The notes below the pieces were generated by a model. That model was not told where the DNA came from, did no database searches, and saw only the letters and a program-made list of their open reading frames with translations. A stretch of DNA of 64,000 nucleotides from Saccharothrix ecbatanensis (GTDB lineage: Bacteria > Actinomycetota > Actinomycetes > Mycobacteriales > Pseudonocardiaceae). Below, piece by piece: positions 49,547 to 61,075 of the stretch (positions are counted from its first letter, which is position 1; each line of letters begins with the position of its first letter). The stretch covers positions 186,001-250,000 of the forward strand of contig NZ_JACHMO010000001.1 of the NCBI RefSeq assembly GCF_014205015.1, given 5' to 3'. The position numbers and the translations under genes were made by a program.

Positions 49547-50860
49547 ATGCCCGGCACCACATGGTTGGCGAAACTCCGAGCAGGGCTGGCCGCCTGCGGC
49601 CTGCTCGCCGTGGCCGCCTGCGGGGGAGCCTCCAGCGACGACGGCGGACCCGTGAAGGTCTCCGTCTGGGCCTGGTACCCGGAGTTCAAGGGCGTCGTCG
49701 AGGCGTTCAACGCCTCGCACAAGGACATCCAGGTCGAGTGGACCAACGTCGGCACCGGTCCTGACCAGTACGCCAAGCTCAAGACGGCGTTCACGGCCGG
49801 CAAGGGCGCGCCCGACGTGGCGATGGTGGAGTTCCAGCAGATCCCCACGTTCATCATCCTCGACGCCCTCGTGGACATGGGCGAGCACGGGGCGAACGAG
49901 GACAAGGGCCTCTACGCCGAGTGGGCGTGGAGCCAGGCAACCGACGGCCAGAAGGTCTACGCGATCCCGGTCGACGGCGGCCCGATGGCGTTGATGTACC
50001 GCAAGGACCTCTTCGACCAGCACGGCATCCCGGTGCCGACCACGTGGGCCGAGTACGCGGACGCGGCGGCGAAGATCAAGGCGGCCGACCCGAACGGCCA
50101 CATCGCCAGCTTCGGCAGCGACGGCGGCTGGATCAACGGCCTGATGTGGCAGTCCGGCTGCCGCCCGTACGGCTACTCGCAGGCCACCGCCAAGGACCAG
50201 GTGAAGATCAACCTCACCGCGCCCGAGTGCAAGCGGGTGTTCGACCTGTACGGCGACCTGGTCGAGAAGGGCCTCATGGCCAAGGACCCGTTCTTCACCG
50301 CCGACGCCACCGCGGCGCTCGACTCCGGCAAGTACTGGACCTGGGCCGCGGCTGGCTGGACCCCCGGCTACGTCGCGGGCTCGTTGAAGAACACGGCGGG
50401 CAAGTGGGCCGTCGCGCCGATGCCGCAGTGGACCGCGGGCGCCGACGAGCAGGGCGACTGGGGCGGCTCGACGTTCACCGTCACCAAGCAGGCCAAGAAC
50501 CCGAAGGCCGCGACCATCGTGGCCCGTGAGCTGTTCGGCAAGTCGAAGCCCGCGTGGGACATCGGCCTGAACAAGGCGTTCCTCTACCCGCTGGTGAAGG
50601 ACGTCGCGGCGGATCCGGCGTTCACCGGCAAGGCGTACGAGTTCTTCAACGGCCAGAAGGTGAACGAGATCTTCGTGCCGGTGTCGAACAAGCTGGGCGA
50701 GTTCCAGTACACGCCGTTCCAGGACTTCGTCTTCGGCGAGCTGAACGACCGCAGCGCCGAGGCGATGTCGGGCAGCAGGTCGTGGGACTCGGTGCTGGAG
50801 GAGACGCAGAAGAACGTCGTCGCGTACGCCGAGCAGCAGGGCTTCAAGGTCAGCAAGTAG
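49547..50860 (+). CDS. Sugar ABC transporter, substrate-binding lipoprotein
   Basis: A 437-residue binding protein of family 1. ATG at 49547 has GGAAAGG upstream; lipobox AVAAC with the lipid Cys at residue 25. Conserved features: VSVWAWYPEFKGVVEAFNASHKDIQVEWTNVG, QIPVDGGPMALMYRKDLFDQHGIPVPTTW (read as AIPVDGG), WGGSTFTVTKQAKNPKAA. Followed by two permeases and a GH51 enzyme; no ATPase is encoded here, so a shared MsiK-type ATPase is needed, as is common in actinomycetes. Likely ligand: arabino-oligosaccharides. Confidence 0.9.
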   Translation: MPGTTWLAKLRAGLAACGLLAVAACGGASSDDGGPVKVSVWAWYPEFKGVVEAFNASHKDIQVEWTNVGTGPDQYAKLKTAFTAGKGAPDVAMVEFQQIPTFIILDALVDMGEHGANEDKGLYAEWAWSQATDGQKVYAIPVDGGPMALMYRKDLFDQHGIPVPTTWAEYADAAAKIKAADPNGHIASFGSDGGWINGLMWQSGCRPYGYSQATAKDQVKINLTAPECKRVFDLYGDLVEKGLMAKDPFFTADATAALDSGKYWTWAAAGWTPGYVAGSLKNTAGKWAVAPMPQWTAGADEQGDWGGSTFTVTKQAKNPKAATIVARELFGKSKPAWDIGLNKAFLYPLVKDVAADPAFTGKAYEFFNGQKVNEIFVPVSNKLGEFQYTPFQDFVFGELNDRSAEAMSGSRSWDSVLEETQKNVVAYAEQQGFKVSK

Positions 50861-50948
50861 TGCTCTCGCGGCCCGCCGCGGCGTACCCCGACGCCGCGGC
50901 GGGCCCGACCACCACCCCGCCAGTTCCGGCACAGTCAGGAGGTTCACC

Positions 50949-51911
50949 GTGACCCGGTCCCTACCGATCACGGCACCCGCGGCGGAGGAATCGCCGCCCG
51001 CCGGTCCGGTCGAGAGCCGGTCCCGGCGCAGGTCGCGCAGGGTCACCGCGCACCCGGTGGCCGGCGCGCTGTTCGTCCTCCCGTTCTTCCTCGTCGTCGT
51101 CGCGTTCCTGATCGTGCCGCTGGGGTACGCGTTCTGGCTCAGCCTGTCCAGCAAGAGCCTCGCCACCGGCGTCAGGTTCAGCGGTTTCGACAACTACGTG
51201 CGCGCGTTCACCGACCCGCTGCTGCTGGACGGCCTGCTGCGGGTCGTCCTCTTCGGACTCGTGCAGATCCCGATCATGCTGGGCATCGCGCTGGCCGGCG
51301 CGCTGGTGCTGGACGCCGTCACGACGAAGTTCGCCCTGGCGTTCCGGCTCATCGCGTTCATGCCCTACGCCGTGCCCGCCGTGGTCGGCGCGCTGATGTG
51401 GGGCTTCCTGTACAGCCGCACGTTCGGCCCGTTCGCGGACCTGCCGACGCTCGTCGGCGGCGATCCGATCGACTTCTTCAGCGTGTCGCTGCTGCTGGTG
51501 TCGCTGGGCAACATCGTGACGTGGGCGTGGACCGGCTACAACATGATCATCCTGTACTCGGCGTTGCAGGGCGTGCCGCGCGAGATGTACGAGGCCGCGG
51601 TGATCGACGGGGCCACGCCGGTGCAGATCGCGTTGCGGGTCAAGGTTCCCGCGATCAAGCAGGCCATCTCGCTGGCCGCGATCTTCACCGTCATCGGCAC
51701 GATGCAGTTCTTCACCGAACCGGCGATCATGGCCCGGTTCGCGCCGCAGATCTCCGCCGGGTACACGCCGAACCTCTACGCCTACAACCAGGCGTTCGCG
51801 TACTCGGACTTCCACTACTCGGCCGCGCTCTCCTTCGCCTTGGGGTTCCTGGTGTTCGTCGTCGCCTACGCGTTCGTGTTCGTCAACCGTCGGCGGGGTG
51901 GGCGCAAATGA
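50949..51911 (+). CDS. Sugar ABC transporter permease (MalF/LacF type)
   Basis: A 320-residue permease with six spans after a 45-residue basic N-terminal tail. The coupling motif EMYEAAVIDGATPVQIALRVKVPAIKQAISL (EAA loop) is well kept, and FLIVPLGYAFWLSLSSKSL begins the family core. GTG at 50949, with AGGAGG upstream. Overlaps the next permease by four bases. Confidence 0.92.
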   Translation: MTRSLPITAPAAEESPPAGPVESRSRRRSRRVTAHPVAGALFVLPFFLVVVAFLIVPLGYAFWLSLSSKSLATGVRFSGFDNYVRAFTDPLLLDGLLRVVLFGLVQIPIMLGIALAGALVLDAVTTKFALAFRLIAFMPYAVPAVVGALMWGFLYSRTFGPFADLPTLVGGDPIDFFSVSLLLVSLGNIVTWAWTGYNMIILYSALQGVPREMYEAAVIDGATPVQIALRVKVPAIKQAISLAAIFTVIGTMQFFTEPAIMARFAPQISAGYTPNLYAYNQAFAYSDFHYSAALSFALGFLVFVVAYAFVFVNRRRGGRK

Positions 51912-52774
51912 CCGTCGGCGGATCTGGCAACCAGACCAAGGTGAACACCCGGCTGCCGCACCTGCTGATGGGTGTGGGCATCCTCTACTTCCTGGTCCCG
52001 CTGCTGTGGGTGGTCATCGCGGCCACCAAGAGCCAGCCGGACCTGCTCGACAGCCCGGCGCTGTGGTTCGCCGAGTTCAACCTGTTCGAGAACATCGGCC
52101 AGCTGTTCCGAGAGGACGACGGCGTCTACGGAAAGTGGCTGCTCAACACGGCCCTGTACTCGGGCCTGAGCGCGCTCGGCGCGACCGCGTTGGCCGCCGC
52201 CGCGGGCTACGGGCTGGCCCGGTTCCAGTTCATGGGCAAGCGGTTGTTCGAGACCGCGCTGCTCGGCATGATCATGGTGCCGGCCACCGCGCTGGTGCTG
52301 CCGACTTACCTGATCCTGGCGGAGGTGGAGCTGGTCGACACGATGTGGGCGGTCATCCTGCCCTCGCTGCTGAGCCCTTTCGGCGCGTACCTGGTCCGCG
52401 TGTACGTGGACGAGAGCGTGCCGGTGGAGCTGATCGACGCCGCCCGCATCGACCGGGCGGGCGAGCTGCGCATCTTCTGGCAGATCGTGGTCCCGATGAT
52501 GCGACCGGCGATCGTCACCGTCTTCCTGTTCACGCTGGTAGCGACGTGGAACAACTACTTCCTGCCGCTGGTGATGCTCAGCGACTCCGAGCTGTACCCG
52601 CTTACCGTGGGGTTGACCACCTGGTTCAACCTCGCGCAGCAGGAGGCAGGCACCCGGATGCTGTTCAACCTCGTCGTGACCGGCTCACTGCTGGCCATCG
52701 TCCCGCTCGTCGTCGCCTTCGTCCTGTTGCAGCGCTTCTGGCGCAGCGGCGCGTCGGCCGGCGCCCTCAAGTAG
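51908..52774 (+). CDS. Sugar ABC transporter permease (MalG/LacG type)
   Basis: A 288-residue permease with six spans. EAA loop VELIDAARIDRAGELRIFWQIVVPMMRPAIVT; final spans FTLVATWNNYFLPLVML. ATG at 51908 overlaps the stop of its partner (ATGA). Eleven bases separate it from the GH51 gene. Confidence 0.92.
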   Translation: MTVGGSGNQTKVNTRLPHLLMGVGILYFLVPLLWVVIAATKSQPDLLDSPALWFAEFNLFENIGQLFREDDGVYGKWLLNTALYSGLSALGATALAAAAGYGLARFQFMGKRLFETALLGMIMVPATALVLPTYLILAEVELVDTMWAVILPSLLSPFGAYLVRVYVDESVPVELIDAARIDRAGELRIFWQIVVPMMRPAIVTVFLFTLVATWNNYFLPLVMLSDSELYPLTVGLTTWFNLAQQEAGTRMLFNLVVTGSLLAIVPLVVAFVLLQRFWRSGASAGALK

Positions 52775-52785
52775 GAAGCAGAATC

Positions 52786-54288
52786 GTGCTCAACGCCTCC
52801 TTGGTCCTCAGCCCCGACTACGTCATCGCTCCGGTGCGCCGCCGGCTCTTCGGGTCGTTCGTCGAACACATGGGCCGTTGCGTCTACACCGGCATCTACG
52901 AACCCGGCCACCCGACCGCCGACGAGGACGGGTTCCGCGGCGACGTGCTCGGCCTGACCCGTGAGCTCGGGGTCGAGGTGGTCCGCTACCCCGGTGGCAA
53001 CTTCGTGTCCGGCTACCGGTGGGAGGACGGCATCGGCCCGGTCGCGGACCGCCCGGTGCGCCGTGAGCTCGCGTGGCACAGCATCGAGACGAACGAGGTC
53101 GGCATCGACGAGTTCGCCCGCTGGGCACGCAAGGCCGACGTCGAGGTGATGTACGCGGTGAACCTCGGCACGCGGGGCGTCGAGGAAGCGCTCGACGTGC
53201 ACGAGTACATGAACCACGAGGGCGGCACGCACCTGTCGGAGTTGCGCCGCGCCAACGGGTCCAAGTCGCCGCACGGCGTGAAGCTGTGGTGCCTGGGCAA
53301 CGAGCTGGACGGCCCGTGGCAGCTCGGCCACAAGACGGCGCACGAGTACGGCCGGCTGGCCGCCGAGACCGCGCGGGCGTTGCGGCAGGCCGAGCCGGAC
53401 CTGGAGCTGGTGGCGTGCGGCAGTTCGAGCTCTTCCATGCCGACGTTCGGCGAGTGGGAGTCCACCGTGCTGGAGCTGACCTACGAGGAGGTGGACCACA
53501 TCTCGTGCCACGCCTACTACGAGGTGATCGACGGTGACGTGGACAGCTTCCTCGCCTCCGCGCTGGACATGGACCACTTCATCGACAGCGTGGTGGCCAC
53601 GGCGGACGCCGTCGGGGCGCGGCTGAAGAGCAGTAAGAAGATCACGCTCTCGTTCGACGAGTGGAACGTCTGGTACATGAAGCGGTTCCAGGAGGCGCCG
53701 CGCACCGAATGGGAGACCGCGCCCCGCGTCATCGAGGACCAGTACGACGTCACCGACGCGGTGGTCGTCGGCAACCTGCTGATCTCGTTGCTGCGGCACA
53801 GCGACCGGGTCGCGGTGGCGTGCCAGGCGCAGCTGGTCAACGTGATCGCGCCGATCCGCAGCGAGCCGGGCGGTCCGGCGTGGCGGCAGACCATCTTCCA
53901 CCCGTTCGCGTTGACCTCGCGGTTGGCGCAAGGGCAGGTGCTGCGGGTGGAGACGTCCTCGCCGACGTACTCGACCAAGCGCTTCGGTGACGTTCCCGTG
54001 GTCGACGCGGTCGCCACGCACGACCCGGAAACCGGTGACACGGTGGTGTTCGTGGTGAACCGGCACCAGTCCGAGCCGGTGGACCTGCGGGTCGGGCTCG
54101 CGGCGTTCGGCGACGTGACCGTGGCCGAGGCGTGGACGATGCACGACGAGGACGGCTCGGCGACCAACACGGAGACCGACCCGGACCGCGTGGTCCCGCG
54201 GGCGCAGACGGCCGACATCACCGACGGCGACCTGCGCGTGGTCCTGTCGCCCGTCTCGTGGACCGCGGTACGGCTGACGAAGGCGTAG
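52786..54288 (+). CDS. abfA: GH51 alpha-L-arabinofuranosidase
   Basis: A 500-residue intracellular enzyme that removes arabinofuranose from arabino-oligosaccharides. No signal peptide. The catalytic acid/base is E173 in WCLGNELDGP and the nucleophile is E292 in FDEWNVWY; other family motifs are RRRLFGSFVEHMGRCVYTGIYEP and VRYPGGNFVSGYRWEDGIGP. The C-terminal beta-sandwich starts near residue 390. GTG at 52786 follows AGGAAG. Last gene of the operon; the terminator follows within ten bases. Import of oligosaccharides followed by cytosolic cleavage is the expected route. Confidence 0.93.
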   Translation: MLNASLVLSPDYVIAPVRRRLFGSFVEHMGRCVYTGIYEPGHPTADEDGFRGDVLGLTRELGVEVVRYPGGNFVSGYRWEDGIGPVADRPVRRELAWHSIETNEVGIDEFARWARKADVEVMYAVNLGTRGVEEALDVHEYMNHEGGTHLSELRRANGSKSPHGVKLWCLGNELDGPWQLGHKTAHEYGRLAAETARALRQAEPDLELVACGSSSSSMPTFGEWESTVLELTYEEVDHISCHAYYEVIDGDVDSFLASALDMDHFIDSVVATADAVGARLKSSKKITLSFDEWNVWYMKRFQEAPRTEWETAPRVIEDQYDVTDAVVVGNLLISLLRHSDRVAVACQAQLVNVIAPIRSEPGGPAWRQTIFHPFALTSRLAQGQVLRVETSSPTYSTKRFGDVPVVDAVATHDPETGDTVVFVVNRHQSEPVDLRVGLAAFGDVTVAEAWTMHDEDGSATNTETDPDRVVPRAQTADITDGDLRVVLSPVSWTAVRLTKA

Positions 54289-54297
54289 GGAACAGCG

Positions 54298-54335
54298 GCA
54301 CCGGTCAGGCCCACGGAGACGGGCCTGACCGGTGC
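54298..54335. terminator. Bidirectional terminator
   Basis: Perfect 15-bp stem (54298-54312 with 54321-54335) and an 8-base loop, between the GH51 gene and the convergent UvrA-like gene. Confidence 0.88.
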
Positions 54336-54339
54336 GTGC

Positions 54340-56721
<2,382 letters not shown>

Positions 56722-56809
56722 CGTTTCTCCATCATCTCTGTCCGTCGTGGACCGGGACCGGGTGGCCGGCGCACGCCGATCGGGTGCGCACGGCCGTCAC
56801 CAGTGGAAC

Positions 56810-57220
56810 TCAGCCGACTTCCTGGATGCGGACCATGTTGCCCGCCGGGTCGCGGAACGCGCAGTCGCGGATGCCGTAGGGCTGCAGGGTGGGCTCCTGG
56901 ACGACCTCGACGTCGTGAGCCTGGACCTTCTCGAACGTGCCGTCGAGGTCGCGGGTGGCCAGCAGGATCCAGCCGTAGGTGCCCTTCGCCATCATCTCGG
57001 TGATGACGCGGCGCTCGTCGTCGGTGATGCCGGGGTCGGCGGTCGGCGGGGCCAGCAGGATGGACGTGTCGGGCTGACCGGCGGGGCCGACCGTGATCCA
57101 GCGCATCTTGCCCTGGCCGACGTCCGTGCGGACCTCGAAGCCGAGGACGTCGCGGTAGAAGGCCAGCGACGCGTCCGGGTCGTCGTGCGGGAGGAAGCTG
57201 GTGTGAATGGTGATGTCCAT
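56810..57220 (-). CDS. VOC-family (glyoxalase-like) protein
   Basis: A 136-residue single-module VOC protein. [41 protein letters not shown] and [20 protein letters not shown] are typical of small dioxygenase/bleomycin-resistance-type folds, with His and Glu metal ligands at the ends. ATG at 57220, ten bases after the AraC stop, so the two form an operon. Confidence 0.88.
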   Translation of the reverse strand: MDITIHTSFLPHDDPDASLAFYRDVLGFEVRTDVGQGKMRWITVGPAGQPDTSILLAPPTADPGITDDERRVITEMMAKGTYGWILLATRDLDGTFEKVQAHDVEVVQEPTLQPYGIRDCAFRDPAGNMVRIQEVG

Positions 57221-57230
57221 GGCGATGACG

Positions 57231-57674
57231 CTAGGTGAGGCTCTGCGCCGGCGCTTCTCGATTCCTGACCGGTCGGGAAACCTGCTTCTCGACGCACGAC
57301 GGGATGCCCGCCGTCGGAGGCGGCTCCTGGCGTCGGTAGGCGCTCGGCGGCACGCCCACCAGCTCGGTGAAGCGGGTGCTGAAGGTGCCGAGCGACGAGC
57401 AGCCGACCGCGAAGCAGACCTCCGTGACGCTGAGGTCGCCACGACGCAGCAGCGCCATCGCGCGCTCGATGCGCCGTGTCATCAGGTACGAGTACGGTGA
57501 CTCCCCGTAAGCGCGTCGGAACTGGCGGCTGAGGTGCCCGGCCGACACGTTCACGCCTCGGGCCAGCGCCTCGACGTCCAGCGGCTGCGCGTAGTCCCGA
57601 TCGATCCGGTCGCGGACGCGTCGCAGCAGCGCTAGGTCGCGCAGGTGCTGCGTCGCGGCTGGTGTGCTGGTCAC
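57231..57674 (-). CDS. AraC-family transcriptional regulator
   Basis: A 147-residue regulator that is mostly the DNA-binding domain: [94 protein letters not shown], with both HTH motifs. GTG at 57674 fits relatives that start MTST; CACGAT seven bases upstream suggests a leaderless start. ATG at 57701 would add nine residues. It probably controls the VOC gene behind it. Confidence 0.88.
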   Translation of the reverse strand: MTSTPAATQHLRDLALLRRVRDRIDRDYAQPLDVEALARGVNVSAGHLSRQFRRAYGESPYSYLMTRRIERAMALLRRGDLSVTEVCFAVGCSSLGTFSTRFTELVGVPPSAYRRQEPPPTAGIPSCVEKQVSRPVRNREAPAQSLT

Positions 57675-57754
57675 CTGCTCGATCGTGCCACAGAGGACCA
57701 TCCGGAGCAGGGTCTTTGAACGGCGGATATGAGGTTTCCTCTGTCTGATCGGGG

Positions 57755-58297
57755 GTGGCAGGCTGCCAGATCGTGATCACACGTGAGTTGGTGCTCATCG
57801 GCGGCGGCGCCGGGGTGGGCAAGTCGAGCGTCGGCTGGGAGTTCTCCCACCTGCTCCAGTCGCGGGGGACGGCGCACTGCCTGGTCGAGGGGGACTTCCT
57901 GGACCAGATCCACCCGGCGCCCGCCGACGACCCGCACCGCACCGGGATCACCGAGCGCAACCTGGCGGCGGTCTGGTCCAACTACGCGGCCCTTGGCCGG
58001 CGGCGACTCGTCTACACGAACACGGTCAGCGTGGTGGAGGAGGAGATGATCCGGCGTGCGATGGGACCGGGGGACATCCGGTCCACGTGCGTGCTGCTCA
58101 CCGCCGATGAGGCGACGATCCGCGAACGCCTCGCCCGCCGGGAGATCGGCTCCCAACTCGCGCCGCACATCGAGCGGAGCGTCACGATGGCCCGCCTACT
58201 GGCCGACGAAGCCCCACCGCACACCGTGCGCATCGCGACGGACGGCAAGTCGGTCGGGGAAATCGCCCAAGAGGTGCTGCTGGCCACCGGCTGGTGA
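57755..58297 (+). CDS. P-loop NTPase, small-molecule kinase-like
   Basis: A 180-residue (or 174 from GTG 57773) nucleotide-binding protein. Walker A GGGAGVGKSS near residue 17, a second acidic site CLVEGDFLDQIHP that resembles the substrate site of shikimate/APS/chloramphenicol kinases, and RERLARREIGSQL as a lid with Arg residues. Substrate unknown; phosphotransferase-type antibiotic resistance is one option. It diverges from the AraC gene. Confidence 0.78.
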   Translation: MAGCQIVITRELVLIGGGAGVGKSSVGWEFSHLLQSRGTAHCLVEGDFLDQIHPAPADDPHRTGITERNLAAVWSNYAALGRRRLVYTNTVSVVEEEMIRRAMGPGDIRSTCVLLTADEATIRERLARREIGSQLAPHIERSVTMARLLADEAPPHTVRIATDGKSVGEIAQEVLLATGW

Positions 58298-58300
58298 CGC

Positions 58301-58957
58301 TCACCGGAGCTGTTCGCGCCGGGCGGCGCCTTTCGGGGTGAAGGCGAACCCGTCGGCGAACGACGCGCCGCCGCAGCGTGCCGCGAGAAGCAGTGGTTCG
58401 GCGTGCACGGGCGGCCAGGCGGGGCTGGCACCGGGCTCGCTGCCGTTCCAGAGGTGGAAGAAGACGAGCGGGTCGTCGGGGCACGCCGTGCCGTAGGCGA
58501 GGGTCTTCGGGTAGTACGGGTTCGAACCGCCCAGCAGCGCCGAGGGTGGCCCGAACGCCGCGACGACGTCGCTGTGGGTGCGGTCGTGGGTGGACCAGTC
58601 CCGGAAGATGTCGCGGAGGTGGCTGTACTCCCGCGCCGACAGCTCGCGGTCCAAAACCAGCCAGGCGTGGCGGTGGGCGATCTCGGCGTAGACCGAGGAC
58701 ATGACGCCGTCGTGCCGCTCGCCCATGACCTGCTCGACCGCGCCGCTCACGCCGGTGGGGAGGGACGCGGACCTCGCGCGCAGGGCGTCCTGGTCGGCCG
58801 TCCAGGACTCCGCGCGGTCGTCGGTGAACGCCATCGCGTCGAAGTACAGCCACAGCGCGAACTCCCCGCCGTACATCCCCGGTCGGCGGACGGCGGAGTT
58901 CAGATTCCCGAGTAGGTACGCGCGGACGTCGTCCACCGTGCGGCGTGGACCGCTCAC
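58301..58957 (-). CDS. Hypothetical protein coupled to an ECF sigma factor
   Basis: A 218-residue soluble protein that I do not recognise. VDDVRAYLLGNLNSAVRRPGMYGGEFALWLYFDAMAFTDDR is the best-kept looking part; no signal peptide or membrane span. GTG at 58957 overlaps the stop of the sigma factor (GTGA), so it is made together with it. It converges with the P-loop gene with three bases between the stops. Confidence 0.7.
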   Translation of the reverse strand: MSGPRRTVDDVRAYLLGNLNSAVRRPGMYGGEFALWLYFDAMAFTDDRAESWTADQDALRARSASLPTGVSGAVEQVMGERHDGVMSSVYAEIAHRHAWLVLDRELSAREYSHLRDIFRDWSTHDRTHSDVVAAFGPPSALLGGSNPYYPKTLAYGTACPDDPLVFFHLWNGSEPGASPAWPPVHAEPLLLAARCGGASFADGFAFTPKGAARREQLR

Positions 58958-59967
58958 GGCACGGAAGGCGGCAGGTCGAACGCCGGGAAGTGCTCGGGGC
59001 CGACGAACGATGTGACCTCGGAGATCCGGTCGTCCCGCAGCGTCAGCACGTTGATCGCCCACGCCAGGTGCGTCCCGGCGCCCTCGTCCCACATGTAGCA
59101 GCCGACGGCGGGCTGGCCGTTCGCGCTGGTGGCGATGTGCCGCCACGCCTCGCAGCCGCCGATCGGAACCCGCACGACGAAGTCCGCCACCGCCTCGATG
59201 CCGCGGTACCAGTGCGGCAGCGGGGGCATCGACCAGGTGACGTCCTCGGTCAGCAGCGCGACCAGGGCGTCCGCGTCGCCGCGTTCCAGCGCGGTGGAGA
59301 AGCTGGTCACCACCTGCCGCAGGCGGGCGTCGCCGATCCGCCGCAACGTCTGCTGCTGCGTGCGCGACGGGACCTTCTCCGTGACGATCCGGCGAGCCCG
59401 CGCGAGCGCCGAGTTCACCGACGTGGTCGAGGTGTTCATCATGGCCGCGATCTCCGCCACCGAGAACCCCAGCACCTCGAACAGCAGCAACGCCGCCCGC
59501 TGGTTGCCCGGCAGGTGCTGCAACGCCGCGACGAACGCCAGCTCGACCGACTCGCGCTGCGTGTAACTGCCGTCCGGCAGCCCCGAGTCCGGGTACGGCC
59601 CGAGCCAGGCGACGTCCGTCGACGGCGCGTCCCCGATCATCGCCCGTTCACTGGACGGCCCGAGATCGACCGGCATGGCCCGCCGTCCCCGGCTCTCGAC
59701 GGTGTCCAGGCACGTTCGGGTCGCCACCGTGTACAGCCACGAGCGCAGCGAGCTGCGCCCCTCGAACCGGGCCAGCCCCCGCCACGCCCGCAGCAGCGCG
59801 TCCTGGAGGGCGTCGTCCGCGTCGTGGGTGGAGCCGAGCATGCGGTAGCAGTGGGCGTGGAGCTCCCTGCGCAACGGTTCCACCAGGCGGGTGAACGCGT
59901 CGCCGTCACCCTCCTGTGCCCGCGTCAGATCGGGCGCCGCGGAACTCGTCGGGAAAACTTCGCTCAC
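58954..59967 (-). CDS. ECF sigma factor with C-terminal SnoaL-like domain
   Basis: A 337-residue sigma factor. Regions 2 and 4: HCYRMLGSTHDADDALQDALLRAWRGLARFEGRSSLRSWLYTVATRTCLD and LQHLPGNQRAALLLFEVLGFSVAEIAAMMNTSTTSVNSALARARR. The last 125 residues (ERGDADALVALLTEDVTWSMPPLPHWYRGIEAVADFV and so on) are a SnoaL/NTF2-like fold, as in SigJ/ECF41 and ECF56-type factors, where it modulates activity. GTG at 59967, eight bases after CAGAAT, so probably leaderless. It diverges from an alpha/beta hydrolase, a possible target. Confidence 0.9.
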   Translation of the reverse strand: MSEVFPTSSAAPDLTRAQEGDGDAFTRLVEPLRRELHAHCYRMLGSTHDADDALQDALLRAWRGLARFEGRSSLRSWLYTVATRTCLDTVESRGRRAMPVDLGPSSERAMIGDAPSTDVAWLGPYPDSGLPDGSYTQRESVELAFVAALQHLPGNQRAALLLFEVLGFSVAEIAAMMNTSTTSVNSALARARRIVTEKVPSRTQQQTLRRIGDARLRQVVTSFSTALERGDADALVALLTEDVTWSMPPLPHWYRGIEAVADFVVRVPIGGCEAWRHIATSANGQPAVGCYMWDEGAGTHLAWAINVLTLRDDRISEVTSFVGPEHFPAFDLPPSVP

Positions 59968-60042
59968 GAGCGACGATTCTGCCCCACTTCGGGAGTCACT
60001 ACCGGCGATCGAGCACTTCAGACCCGTTCCAGGAGGATCCCG

Positions 60043-60864
60043 ATGACCCAGAGCGCCACCATCGACACCCTGCGCGTTCCAGACGCGCTGCTGCACTACG
60101 AGGTGCGGGGCCACGGGCCTCTCGTGGTGCTCGTGGCCGCCCCGATGGACGCCAGGTCGTTCGAGCCGCTGGCCGACCTGCTCGCGGTCGACCACACCGT
60201 GCTCACCACCGACCCGCGCGGCATCAACCGGAGCAAGGTGGACGACCCGGACCGCGACGCGACGCCGGAGCTGCGCGCCGACGACCTGGCCCGGCTCATC
60301 ACCCACCTCGACGCCGGCCCGGCGGCGGTCCTGGGCTCCAGCGGCGGCGCGGTCAGCGTGCTGGCCCTCGCGCAGGCGCACCCCGAGCTGCTGCACACCG
60401 TGATCTCGCACGAGCCGCCGCTGGACCGGCTGGTGGAGGACGGCGAGCAGCTGCTCGCGCAGACCGACGAGATGATCGCCACCTACCTGGCCGGCGACAC
60501 CATGGGCGCGTGGAAGCGGTTCATGACCATCGCCAACATCCAGATGCCCGACGAGGTCATCGAGCACATGTTCGGCGGTGAACGCGACCCGCAGGACGTC
60601 GCCGACGAGCACTTCCAGTACGCGCACATGCTCCGGCCGACTGTTCAGTGGATGCCGGACTTCGACGCGCTGCGTTCGGCGGGTGCCCGGATCGTGGTCG
60701 GCATCGGCGAGGACTCGGGGGAGGAGCTGTGCGAGCGCACGTCGATCGCGCTCGCCAAGGGACTCGGCATCGAGCCCACCAGGTTCCCCGGCGGCCACAT
60801 CGGTTTCGCGGAGGACCCGGAGCGGTTCGCCGCCCGGATGCGCGAGGTCGTCCAGTCGGACTAG
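60043..60864 (+). CDS. Alpha/beta-fold hydrolase
   Basis: A 273-residue hydrolase. The nucleophile elbow is LGSSGGAVS with Ser as the nucleophile; the oxyanion loop is LVAAPMD; the late acid is in GIGEDSG and the catalytic His in PGGHIGFAEDPERFA. The layout fits esterases/haloperoxidase-like enzymes of the menaquinone-hydrolase branch. ATG at 60043 has AGGAGG six bases upstream. Often found beside SnoaL-tailed ECF factors, as here. Confidence 0.87.
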   Translation: MTQSATIDTLRVPDALLHYEVRGHGPLVVLVAAPMDARSFEPLADLLAVDHTVLTTDPRGINRSKVDDPDRDATPELRADDLARLITHLDAGPAAVLGSSGGAVSVLALAQAHPELLHTVISHEPPLDRLVEDGEQLLAQTDEMIATYLAGDTMGAWKRFMTIANIQMPDEVIEHMFGGERDPQDVADEHFQYAHMLRPTVQWMPDFDALRSAGARIVVGIGEDSGEELCERTSIALAKGLGIEPTRFPGGHIGFAEDPERFAARMREVVQSD

Positions 60865-61075
60865 GCGGTGAGCCGGCGGTGGTAGGCCAGGACGGACAGC
60901 CCGGTCAGGACAGCCCGGCTAGGCGGTGGGCCGGCGGTGGTAGGCCAGGACGGACAGCCCGGTCAGGACAGCCCGGCTAGGCGGTGGGCCGGCGGTGGTA
61001 GGCCAGGACGGACAGCCCGGTCAGGACAACCCGGCTAGGCGGTGAGCCGGCGGTGGTCGACCAGGACCGACAGGC
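60861..61075. repeat. 58-bp tandem repeat copied from the 3' end of the MFS gene
   Basis: Three full 58-bp copies start at 60861, 60919 and 60977, each with CTAGGCGGTG; a fourth, partial one (61035-61075) is the real 3' end of the MFS gene. The first copy also supplies the TAG stop of the hydrolase. Copies 1-3 differ by only a few bases. Confidence 0.92.

Noticed and set aside
58480..58540. tRNA-like GGTTCGAACC string
   Set aside because: It lies inside a coding region and no cloverleaf arms surround it; no tRNA gene was found in the window.
60861..61075. Possible CRISPR array
   Set aside because: Units follow each other without spacers and derive from the adjacent MFS gene.
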